NCBI RefSeq assembly: GCF_004403305.1
Contig: NZ_SOHE01000053.1
Location: 1-64,000 of the forward strand
Reading direction: 5' to 3'
Length of the DNA: 64,000 nucleotides
DNA from: Cryobacterium frigoriphilum
GTDB lineage: Bacteria > Actinomycetota > Actinomycetes > Actinomycetales > Microbacteriaceae
The notes beneath the pieces were generated by a model, which was given only the letters and a program-made list of their open reading frames with translations, was not told the origin of the DNA and did not search any database. The position numbers were made by a program, and so were the translations under genes. Below are positions 57,340-64,000 of this stretch, piece after piece (the first letter of the stretch is position 1; every line of letters begins with the position of its first letter).

Positions 57340-57999
57340 GTGTTTGACAGTGTGTATGCCCAACTGGTCGGTCTGTGCACCGGCGCCCTGCTGCTGACGA
57401 GTGCCCTGATGGTGTGGCGACACACCCTGCTCGCCTCGATCCGGCTGTTGTCGGCGCAGGGCCTGTCCCTCGCCGCCCTCGTCGCCGTGATCGGCGTGCA
57501 GGAGAACGAGGTCGAGCTGCTCTTTGTCGCGCTGCTGATCGTGGCGACGAAGGGCGTCGGCCTGCCCTGGGTGCTGGCCCACGAGTCCGAGGCCGGCGTC
57601 AGGGCGATCAAGGAAGCGCCACGGCTCAACCCGACGGCGTCGCTGCTGATCGTGACGATCCTGACCATCCTCAGCTACATCGTGGTGAGCCAGTTGATCG
57701 GCCTCGGCACGAGCGTCACCTCGCACGCCGCGCCAATCGGCCTGGCGATGGTGCTCATCGGTTTTCTGCTGCTGATCTCCCGCCGCCGCGCCCGCTCGCA
57801 GCTGATCGGCTTCCTGCTGCTCGACAACGGCATCGCGACGATCGCCTTCCTGACCAGCGGCGGCGTTCCCATCCTTCTTGAATTCGCGGTGTCGCTCGAC
57901 GTTCTGCTCGTCGTCGTCATCCTGTACGTCTTCGCCGGCCGCATGCGCACCAAGTTCGGCGGAACCGACGTCGATCAACTCAGAGAGCTGCACGACTAA
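57340..57999 (+). CDS. HyfE-like membrane subunit
   Basis: 219 aa from GTG 57340 with TTAGGAG upstream; the frame is open further upstream but overlaps the previous gene without similarity. Six or seven membrane segments. The N-terminal half is unlike NuoK; the C-terminal half (LISRRRARSQLIGFLLLDNGIATIAFL) is NuoK/HyfE-like. Counterpart Rv0085 (hycP). Confidence 0.88.
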   Translation: MFDSVYAQLVGLCTGALLLTSALMVWRHTLLASIRLLSAQGLSLAALVAVIGVQENEVELLFVALLIVATKGVGLPWVLAHESEAGVRAIKEAPRLNPTASLLIVTILTILSYIVVSQLIGLGTSVTSHAAPIGLAMVLIGFLLLISRRRARSQLIGFLLLDNGIATIAFLTSGGVPILLEFAVSLDVLLVVVILYVFAGRMRTKFGGTDVDQLRELHD

Positions 58000-59537
58000 T
58001 GTCATTCGCCCTATTGACTCCCCTGGTCGGCCCGCTCGTGCTGGCCGTGCTCAGCCTTGCCCTCGGGTCGAGCCCGCTGCGCCGGTTCCTCGGCCTGGCT
58101 TCGAGCATCGTCGTGCTCGGCTCCGGCATTGCGCTCGTGACCGCGGTCATGAACGATCAGGTCCCGACGGCCGGCGGCGGCATGCTGCGGGCCGACGCGC
58201 TCTCGGCCTACATGCTCACCGTCGTGGGCGCCGTCGGCCTGATCTCCACCTGGGGCGGGCTGAAGACCGCTGCCGACAGCCGCGGGCAGGGTGCCGGCAT
58301 CTTCGAGGCCCTGATCTCGCTGTTCCTGGCGGCGATGAGCCTCGCGGTGCTCGCCGACAGCATCGGCCTGATGTGGGCGGCGATCGAGGCGACGACCATC
58401 ACCACCGCCTTCTTGGTCGGTCACCACCGCACCCGCACCTCGCTCGAGGCGGCCTGGAAGTACGTCATTCTCGGCAGCGTCGGCGTCGCGATCGCCCTGC
58501 TGGGTATCGTGCTGATCTACGCCGCGAGCCGGGAGACAGAGACTCCCACGCTGTCCTGGCTGCTGCTGAGCCAGGCTGGCCTCTCCCTTGACCCCGCCCT
58601 GATCACCGCCGGTGGCGCCCTCGCCGTACTCGGATTCGCGACCAAGGCCGGCCTCGCCCCGATGCACAGCTGGCTGCCCGACGCACACAGTCAGGCGCCG
58701 GCGCCGGTCTCCGGGCTGATGTCCGGGGTGCTGCTCGCGGTCGCGCTCTACGCGATCCTGCGCATCCAGACCATCACGAACCTCGTCATCGGGCCGGATT
58801 TTCTGCGCACCATGTTGAGCATCGGTGGTCTGCTCTCACTCGCAATCGCCGCGTCGCTGCTCATCCGCCAGGTCGATTACAAGCGGATGCTCGCCTACTC
58901 CAGCATCGAGCACATGGGCCTGATGGCCCTCGGTGTCGCGATCGGCCCGGCCGCGCTGCCCGCCGTGCTGCTCTACATGCTTGGCCACGGCCTGATCAAG
59001 GCGACGCTGTTCGTGATCTCCGGCCGCATCCTGCACATCGAGGGCACCCCGGTGATCAGCAACGTGCGGGCGCTGCTCGCCCGCCGGCCCGGACTTGCCG
59101 TGCCCTGGCTCGCGGCCATGGCCGCGCTCGTCGGGTTTCCGCCGTTCAGCATCTTCTTCTCCGAGGTCGGCATCATCATGGCCGGCTGGGCCGAAGGCAT
59201 GGGCCTGGTCGTCATGATCGCCCTGTTCCTGCTGCTCGTCATCTTCGCCGGACTGACCCGCCTGACGGTGGGCATGGTTCTCGGCTCGCCGACGCCAACG
59301 CCCACGCCCGCCTTCGTGTCGGCGACGGGCTCGATCCCCTCCGGGTCAACCCAGTCGATCGCGACAATCCAGTCAGGGCCGGGCGACGAGACCCTGCTGG
59401 TGCGGGACTTCTCGACCCACGGGCCGATCCTGCCGATCATCCTCGCCCTCGCCGTCACGGCGAGCGTCGCCTTTATCGCCCACCCGATCGGGGACCTCCT
59501 CGAACGTGCGGTCTCCGTTCTGGGAGGGACGAACTGA
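57999..59537 (+). CDS. HyfF/NuoN-like antiporter subunit
   Basis: 512 aa, about 14 membrane segments; start overlaps the previous stop (TAATG). Conserved charged residues: Glu in MWAAIEATTITTAFL, Lys in GFATKAGLAPMHSWLPDAHSQAPAP, Lys in RQVDYKRMLAYSSIEHMG. A Thr/Pro/Ser-rich loop (SPTPTPTPAFV) interrupts the region before the last helix. Counterpart Rv0086 (hycQ). Confidence 0.92.
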   Translation: MSFALLTPLVGPLVLAVLSLALGSSPLRRFLGLASSIVVLGSGIALVTAVMNDQVPTAGGGMLRADALSAYMLTVVGAVGLISTWGGLKTAADSRGQGAGIFEALISLFLAAMSLAVLADSIGLMWAAIEATTITTAFLVGHHRTRTSLEAAWKYVILGSVGVAIALLGIVLIYAASRETETPTLSWLLLSQAGLSLDPALITAGGALAVLGFATKAGLAPMHSWLPDAHSQAPAPVSGLMSGVLLAVALYAILRIQTITNLVIGPDFLRTMLSIGGLLSLAIAASLLIRQVDYKRMLAYSSIEHMGLMALGVAIGPAALPAVLLYMLGHGLIKATLFVISGRILHIEGTPVISNVRALLARRPGLAVPWLAAMAALVGFPPFSIFFSEVGIIMAGWAEGMGLVVMIALFLLLVIFAGLTRLTVGMVLGSPTPTPTPAFVSATGSIPSGSTQSIATIQSGPGDETLLVRDFSTHGPILPIILALAVTASVAFIAHPIGDLLERAVSVLGGTN

Positions 59538-61096
59538 TGACAGAACCCCTGACCAGTCCTCAGAAGACCCAAGCCCCTCTGGCACCGATAACCGAGTTTC
59601 GCTCGGTCAGCCGCGACGACCTCAGCGCGGCGGCATCCGCCCTGCTCTCCCCCGGCGCGGCGGGCGAGAGCTTCCGGCTGGCGCTCGTGGCCTGCCACGA
59701 CGAGGGCGATGAGTTCCGCATCGTCTACGTCTTCGCGGCCACCGCACGCCTCGTGGAACTCACCGTGCGCATCCCGAAGACGGATGCCTGGATCCCGTCC
59801 CTGGCGCACCTCTCGCTCGCCGCCGGTAACTTCGAACGCGAGATGCGCGACCTGTTCGGCGTGCGCCCGCACAACCACCCGCAGCCGCACCGCCTCGTGC
59901 GTCACGGGCACTGGCCGCGCGGCTGGTACCCGATGCTCGCAGGCCTCAACCCGATGCCCGAGTTCGAACCCGATGTGGAGTCCTTCCCGTTCGTTGAGGT
60001 CGAGGGCCCCGGCGTGTACGAGATCGCCGTCGGGCCGATTCACGCCGGTGTCATCGAACCTGGACACTTTCGCTTCTCGGTCGTCGGCGAGACGATCGTG
60101 CGCATGGAGGCCCGGCAGTATTATCTGCACCGCGGTATGGAGAAACTGTTCCAGGGGCGCGAGCCCGCCCGTGGCATCGAGCTGGCCGAGCAGATCAGCG
60201 GCGACACCGCGATCGGGCATTCACTCGCCTATCTGATGGCCGTCGAGGCAGCCGCCGACATCGAGGTCAGCGAACCCGACCGTCTGGTGCGGGCCGTGCT
60301 GCTCGAGATGGAGCGTTTGTACAACCACGTCACCGACCTCGGGTCGCTCGCCAACGACACGGGTTTCGGCGTCGTCGACGCGCACGCCCAGCAGCTGCGC
60401 GAGACCCTGTTGCGCATCAACAAGTCGGTCACCGGCCACCGGCTGCTGCGCGGCGCGCTGAGCCTCGGCGGCGTGTCGGTCCGTACCCTTCCCGACCCGG
60501 TCGAACTGCGACGCATCGCGGCCGCGATGGCCGAAATCGTCGCCGTCACCCTGAGCCACGCCATTGTGCGTGACCGGTTCACCGGCACCGCTGCGCTGCC
60601 CACCACGCAGGCTCGCACGATCGGCACCCTCGGCTATGTCGCTCGGGCCTCTGGCCTCGGCGTCGACGCCCGGCGTGATCACCCGTTCGTCGAGCTCGGC
60701 GACGCCTTCGAGGTCGTCACCGAAACCGGCGGCGATGTACTCAGCCGCTACCAGGTACGGGCACGGGAATTCCAGGTGTCGACGGCCGTCATCATCGGGC
60801 TCATCTCGCGCCTCGACGTGGCGTTCCCCGAAACTAGACTCGGCAGCGGTCGCGTCGCCGAGGTCGGTGCTGCTACCGGTATCCGCTCGGGGCTGGGACT
60901 TGTCGAGGGTTGGCGCGGCACGATCGCACACCGAGTGGAACTGGCCCCCGACGGCACGGTCGGCCGCGAAAAGGTCGTCGACCCGTCGTTCCTGAACTGG
61001 CCCTCGCTGCCAATCGCCCTGGCCGTGACGATCGTTCCCGACTTCCCGCTCGCCAACAAGAGCTTCAACCAGTCCTACGCCGGAAACGACCTGTAG
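59537..61096 (+). CDS. HycE/NuoCD-like large subunit lacking [NiFe] ligands
   Basis: 519 aa; start overlaps the previous stop (TGATG). Residues 1-135 are NuoC-like (30-kDa), with FEREMRDLFGVRPHNHPQP; residues about 160-519 are NuoD/hydrogenase-large-subunit-like. The N-terminal ligand motif RxCGxC is replaced by EQISGDTAIGHS and the C-terminal DPCxxC region by PLANKSFNQSYAGNDL. The whole protein has only one Cys (residue 53, outside the active-site region). So no [NiFe] site can form; a hydrogenase call is excluded. Counterpart Rv0087. Confidence 0.92.
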   Translation: MTEPLTSPQKTQAPLAPITEFRSVSRDDLSAAASALLSPGAAGESFRLALVACHDEGDEFRIVYVFAATARLVELTVRIPKTDAWIPSLAHLSLAAGNFEREMRDLFGVRPHNHPQPHRLVRHGHWPRGWYPMLAGLNPMPEFEPDVESFPFVEVEGPGVYEIAVGPIHAGVIEPGHFRFSVVGETIVRMEARQYYLHRGMEKLFQGREPARGIELAEQISGDTAIGHSLAYLMAVEAAADIEVSEPDRLVRAVLLEMERLYNHVTDLGSLANDTGFGVVDAHAQQLRETLLRINKSVTGHRLLRGALSLGGVSVRTLPDPVELRRIAAAMAEIVAVTLSHAIVRDRFTGTAALPTTQARTIGTLGYVARASGLGVDARRDHPFVELGDAFEVVTETGGDVLSRYQVRAREFQVSTAVIIGLISRLDVAFPETRLGSGRVAEVGAATGIRSGLGLVEGWRGTIAHRVELAPDGTVGREKVVDPSFLNWPSLPIALAVTIVPDFPLANKSFNQSYAGNDL

Positions 61097-61175
61097 CCTC
61101 TGCAGCTCAGTCGGAAGCCACCCGTGGGCGGGTCTCGCCGCCCTCAGGCGCCGCTGCCGTCAGACTCCGCACAAG

Positions 61176-61490
61176 TCAGGCTGTGGTCTGGCACCACGCC
61201 GCTACCGGGTTCGCCACCTGCAGGTCTGCGACGAGCACCACCGAGGGACGCGCGTCGACGCGGTGACCCACAACGCCCTCTCCCCTGGGCGCGCGCGTCG
61301 GTGCCACCACGCTCACGTGCACACGCGAATCCCCCTCCAGAGCCTTGGGCAATGACAGGCCGTGGAGCACGGCCGCTGTGGAATGGCTGAAGAAGCCGGC
61401 CAGCGGCATCCTCGCCTGGAACGCCCGGCAGCGATCGAACAGGGTGCGCACTGTCATGACTCCACGCGTTTCGCGCGGGTGAGGCGTCAC
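61176..61490 (-). pseudogene. remnant of an AbiEi-like/DUF559 type protein
   Basis: 104 codons including CRAFQARMPLAGFFSHSTAAVLHGL and VHVSVVAPTRAPRGEGVVGHRV, then VANPVAAWCQT before a stop. This looks like the middle of proteins common in Microbacteriaceae that join an AbiEi-like N-terminal half to a DUF559 nuclease-like half. The N-terminal HTH part is degenerate or missing and the C-terminal half is absent: the reading ends 80 bp from the hycE stop. Assignment is from recall of the family and is moderate. Confidence 0.6.
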
Positions 61491-61522
61491 AGTGTGGTTG
61501 CGAGATCGGGCGCCCGTGCGGA

Positions 61523-61864
61523 CTACTTCGGTTCCTGCTCGAGGGTGCGCAGCACGGCGTGCGAGTCCGTGAGGTTGGCCACCAGCATCCGCCTGGCCGC
61601 ATCGAGCAGCTCGGCGACGTTCCCGTCGCGCAGGGCATAGAAGATGGTATTGCCCTCGCGGCGGGTGACTACGACGCCGGCGCGGCGCAGCACGCCGAGC
61701 TGCTGCGACAGGTTGGAGAGTTCGCAGCGCAGTTCCTCGGCGAGGCTGCCGACCGAACGCTCGCCGTCGACCAGTTCTTCCAGAACCTGCACGCGTAGCG
61801 GATGCCCCAGCGCCTTGAACAGGTCGGACTTCAGTTGGGCGACGGGCTGGCCAGGAGATAACAC
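61523..61864 (-). CDS. ArsR-family regulator beside the Ehr-type operon
   Basis: 113 aa, GTG start. Winged helix: DLFKALGHPLRVQVLEELVDGERSVGSLAEEL, SNLSQQLGVLRRAGVVVTRREGNTIFYAL. No classical ArsR metal site is obvious; the single Cys is in LRCELSNLSQ. Convergent with the complex operon. The orthologous position in M. tuberculosis is Rv0081, a hypoxia-network regulator. No ribosome-binding site is seen: the -10 lies six bases before the GTG, so the mRNA is probably leaderless. Confidence 0.92.
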   Translation of the reverse strand: MLSPGQPVAQLKSDLFKALGHPLRVQVLEELVDGERSVGSLAEELRCELSNLSQQLGVLRRAGVVVTRREGNTIFYALRDGNVAELLDAARRMLVANLTDSHAVLRTLEQEPK

Positions 61865-61868
61865 AGGT

Positions 61869-61899
61869 TTAGCATATCGCTAACTTGCAATTCTTTCAA
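61869..61899 (-). promoter_or_regulatory. leaderless arsR promoter with overlapping operator
   Basis: On the minus strand TTGAAA (61899-61894), 17-bp spacer, TATGCT (61876-61871), then six bases to the GTG. A dyad TTAGC-ATATC-GCTAA (61869-61883) covers the -10. Autoregulation by the ArsR protein is the simplest reading. Confidence 0.75.
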
Positions 61900-61938
61900 C
61901 TAGGTTACTCCTGACCCGGCACCACGCCTGCCGCACAG

Positions 61939-62829
61939 CTATGGCCGCCGCAGCACCCCCTCGTTCAGCAGCGCCCGGTAGTAGCCCAGGGAATTGCCGA
62001 GTGCGTTCGGGTGAAAGTTGATTGCCGCGAGCGGATCAGCGGGATTGTAGGCAATGAACGGAAGGCGAGACCCGATTCCGTGCCCGGCAAACTCCTGCGT
62101 CGCATCAACATAGACGACCCGCGGGTTCGCGACGGCGGCGACGGCGAGCTGAATCGTCTGGTTCAACAGCACCGTACCCGCGTTGAATGTGTCGCCGAAG
62201 GCAGAGATGCCGGGCTGGAACTGCAGCGGGTAGTTGAGCACGGCGATTCGAGCCGAGGGCAGGGCCTGGGCAATGCCCGCATACGTGCCCACGAGCATCG
62301 CACCGACGGCCGGGAGGCTGGCAATACTGGCGTCGATGGCGGCCTGGCACACGGGCAACGCCGGGTTAGGCGCACACGCCGCGGCAATCACGTTCGAGCC
62401 GGCGTCGATACCGCCCACGGTGAGCGTCACGAGCTTTGTCGACGGGCTCACGCCGACGAGTTGGGCCTGGATACTTGCGGCACTGGCCCCGGAACACGCC
62501 CGGTTCGCCGTGAGCCGGTACGGACTCAGCAGGCCCGTCACTGTCGGGTAGCCGCCGTAGCGGCTCACCAGACACGTGCCCGACGCCGTCGTGTACGGCG
62601 GTGCGCCCTGGCCAGAGGTGTATGAATCGCCGAGCGCGACGTATCCGTTCGACGATGTCGTCAAGAGGGGCGCGGATGCCGCCATCGTCCCGGACGGCAG
62701 CGACGTTGCCGCCCCGGCCGTGGCCGGTACGGCACCGACGCCGGCGACCAGTCCGAGAATGAGCAGGCCGAGGCCCAGAGCCCCGCGGGCGCCGAAGCGC
62801 GACAAAGAAGTGCTCGAATGTGATTTCAT
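61939..62829 (-). CDS. secreted SGNH/GDSL-family hydrolase with altered block III
   Basis: 296 aa with a Sec signal peptide (ARGALGLGLLILGLVAGVGAVPATAGAA). Block I GDSYTSG with nucleophile Ser69; block V His273 in INFHPNALG. Block III, normally GGND, reads GGID (Ile141), losing the oxyanion-hole Asn. Six Cys could form disulfides. Family: extracellular esterase/lipase. The Asn loss makes normal activity uncertain. Confidence 0.85.
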   Translation of the reverse strand: MKSHSSTSLSRFGARGALGLGLLILGLVAGVGAVPATAGAATSLPSGTMAASAPLLTTSSNGYVALGDSYTSGQGAPPYTTASGTCLVSRYGGYPTVTGLLSPYRLTANRACSGASAASIQAQLVGVSPSTKLVTLTVGGIDAGSNVIAAACAPNPALPVCQAAIDASIASLPAVGAMLVGTYAGIAQALPSARIAVLNYPLQFQPGISAFGDTFNAGTVLLNQTIQLAVAAVANPRVVYVDATQEFAGHGIGSRLPFIAYNPADPLAAINFHPNALGNSLGYYRALLNEGVLRRP

Positions 62830-62919
62830 GCCGGCACCATACTCCCGTGGCAGAGAATTCCACGGTCTATCCCGGCCTCATCCACCACCGCTCGGTGCCG
62901 AGTCCGGTGCCGGGTGCGC

Positions 62920-62951
62920 AAAAGGCCCGCACTGCCGAAGCAGAGCGGGCC
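62920..62951 (-). terminator. rho-independent terminator of pnp
   Basis: On the minus strand GGCCCGC, T, CTGC, loop TTCG, GCAG, T, GCGGGCC, followed by TTTT. It lies 52 bp past the pnp stop. The UUCG tetraloop makes it very stable. Confidence 0.92.
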
Positions 62952-63003
62952 CTTCGTCTTACCGGCACACCTGGCGAGAGGTTGGCCGGCAGACCTTATC
63001 TGA

Positions 63004-64000
63004 CTACGCTTCGACGGTTCCGTCGACGCTGACGGATGCCGCAGCGCGGCTGTCCGTGTCAGCAGAATCTTCGAGCACCGGAGCAAGCGACAGCTTGCCA
63101 CGGTCATCGATCTTGGTGATCTCAACGAGCACCTTCTGGCCAACGCCGAGAACGTCTTCGACGTTCTCAACGCGCTTGCCACCAGCAAGCTTACGCACCT
63201 CAGAGATGTGCAGCAGACCATCCTTGCCCGGAAGCAGCGAAACGAAGGCTCCGAACGCGGCGATCTTCACGACGGTTCCGAGGAACTGCTCGCCAACCTC
63301 GGGGTTGGTCGGGTTCGCGATGGCGTTGACCTGGGCGCGGGCGGCCTCGGCCGACGGTCCGTCGACGGCGCCGATGTACACGGTTCCGTCTTCCTCGATC
63401 GAGATGTCGGCACCGGTGGTGTCCTGGATCGAGTTGATCGTCTTGCCCTTCGGGCCGATCAGCTCGCCGATCTTGTCGACCGGGATCTGCACGCTGATGA
63501 CGCGGGGCGCGGTCGGCGCCATCTCGTCGGGAGCATCGATCGCGGCGTTCAGCACGGAGAGGATCGTGGTGCGGGCTTCCTTCGCCTGCGTCAGCGCGCC
63601 CGCCAGGACCGAGGCGGGGATGCCGTCGAGCTTGGTGTCGAGCTGGATCGCGGTGATGAATTCGCTCGTACCGGCAACCTTGAAGTCCATGTCGCCGAGT
63701 GCGTCTTCGGCGCCGAGGATGTCGGTCAGGGCCGCGTAGCGGGTCTGACCGTCAACGGTGTCGCTGATCAGGCCCATGGCGATGCCGGCGACCGGGGCGC
63801 GCAGCGGCACTCCGGCGTTCAGCAGCGAGAGGGTCGAGGCGCAGACGGAACCCATCGAGGTGGATCCGTTGGAGCTGAGCGCCTCGGAGACCTGACGGAT
63901 GGCGTAGGGGAACTCCTCACGCGTCGGCAGCACGGGAACCAGGGCACGCTCGGCGAGCGCTCCGTGGCCGATCTCGCGGCGCTTCGGCGTTCCGACGCGG
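63004..64000 (-). CDS. pnp: polyribonucleotide nucleotidyltransferase (PNPase), 5' end outside window
   Basis: C-terminal part of about 332 codons. It contains the end of the second RNase PH domain ([45 protein letters not shown]), a KH domain ([19 protein letters not shown]) and an S1 domain ([26 protein letters not shown]). 3'-5' phosphorolytic RNA decay. The start lies beyond base 64000. Confidence 0.97.
   Translation of the reverse strand, partial: RVGTPKRREIGHGALAERALVPVLPTREEFPYAIRQVSEALSSNGSTSMGSVCASTLSLLNAGVPLRAPVAGIAMGLISDTVDGQTRYAALTDILGAEDALGDMDFKVAGTSEFITAIQLDTKLDGIPASVLAGALTQAKEARTTILSVLNAAIDAPDEMAPTAPRVISVQIPVDKIGELIGPKGKTINSIQDTTGADISIEEDGTVYIGAVDGPSAEAARAQVNAIANPTNPEVGEQFLGTVVKIAAFGAFVSLLPGKDGLLHISEVRKLAGGKRVENVEDVLGVGQKVLVEITKIDDRGKLSLAPVLEDSADTDSRAAASVSVDGTVEA

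Noticed and set aside
59537..61096. Annotation of the large subunit as a [NiFe]-hydrogenase or formate hydrogenlyase catalytic subunit
   Set aside because: Both ligand motifs are without cysteine and the protein has only Cys53, so a [NiFe] centre cannot be bound.

Overview
The window is a high-GC, gene-dense chromosomal segment from an actinobacterium, most likely a member of the Microbacteriaceae (inference). The support is the linked set ftsK-pgsA-cinA-clgR-DUF3046-recA-recX-miaB-miaA-dapF, a ThyX-type thymidylate synthase between dapB and dapA, RNase J, frequent GTG and some TTG starts, and very frequent 1-4 nt overlaps between genes. No rRNA, tRNA, CRISPR array or intact transposon was seen. 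Genes for a secreted-type or extracellular protease (left edge) and PNPase (right edge) run off the window.

Layout. 1-2.0 kb: subtilisin-like protease with VCBS/FG-GAP repeats. 2.0-13 kb: housekeeping block (dapF, miaA, miaB, recX, recA, DUF3046, clgR, pncC/cinA, pgsA, ftsK). 13-16.2 kb: three-gene MacAB-like export operon. 16.3-22 kb: lysine/peptidoglycan genes dapA and dapB, thyX, a thioredoxin/DUF4395/OsmC redox group and a TIGR01777 epimerase. 22-30.4 kb: GNAT, histidine phosphatase, M16 peptidase, TetR, aldo/keto reductase, release factor 3, a universal stress protein coupled to an AGCS sodium:alanine symporter. 30.4-33.5 kb: an intact PhnCDE-type phosphonate/phosphate-ester ABC importer and an untracked 51-aa zinc-ribbon microprotein. 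33.6-36.5 kb: RNase J and an RpiR-type regulator. 36.5-40.3 kb: a second phn-type locus with a HAD phosphatase, which carries two lesions: an N-terminally truncated binding protein and a frameshifted permease. 40.6-41.5 kb: a 57-aa repeat microprotein and a glutathione peroxidase.

41.5-53.8 kb is a leucine/branched-chain catabolic region: CitE-like lyase, MaoC hydratase, acyl-CoA dehydrogenase, biotin-dependent carboxylase alpha and beta subunits, and a branched-chain 2-oxoacid dehydrogenase (E1 alpha, E1 beta, E2). It is flanked by a divergent TetR regulator with a visible double operator and a divergent Lrp/AsnC regulator. Gene content matches the Mycobacterium tuberculosis Rv2495c-Rv2502c locus.

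53.8-61.9 kb is the most interesting region: six translationally coupled genes for a membrane complex built like group-4 hydrogenase / complex I (small subunit, two antiporter-like subunits, NuoH-like, HyfE-like, NuoCD-like). The large subunit has no cysteine at either [NiFe]-ligand position and the small subunit has Ser in place of one of four iron-sulfur cysteines. It therefore looks like an energy-converting-hydrogenase-related (Ehr) complex, not a hydrogenase. A divergent ArsR regulator with an apparently leaderless promoter sits beside it, as in M. tuberculosis Rv0081-Rv0087.

A recurrent oddity is short tandem repeats (14, 15 and 19 bp units) in gaps between genes and at the ends of otherwise conserved genes.
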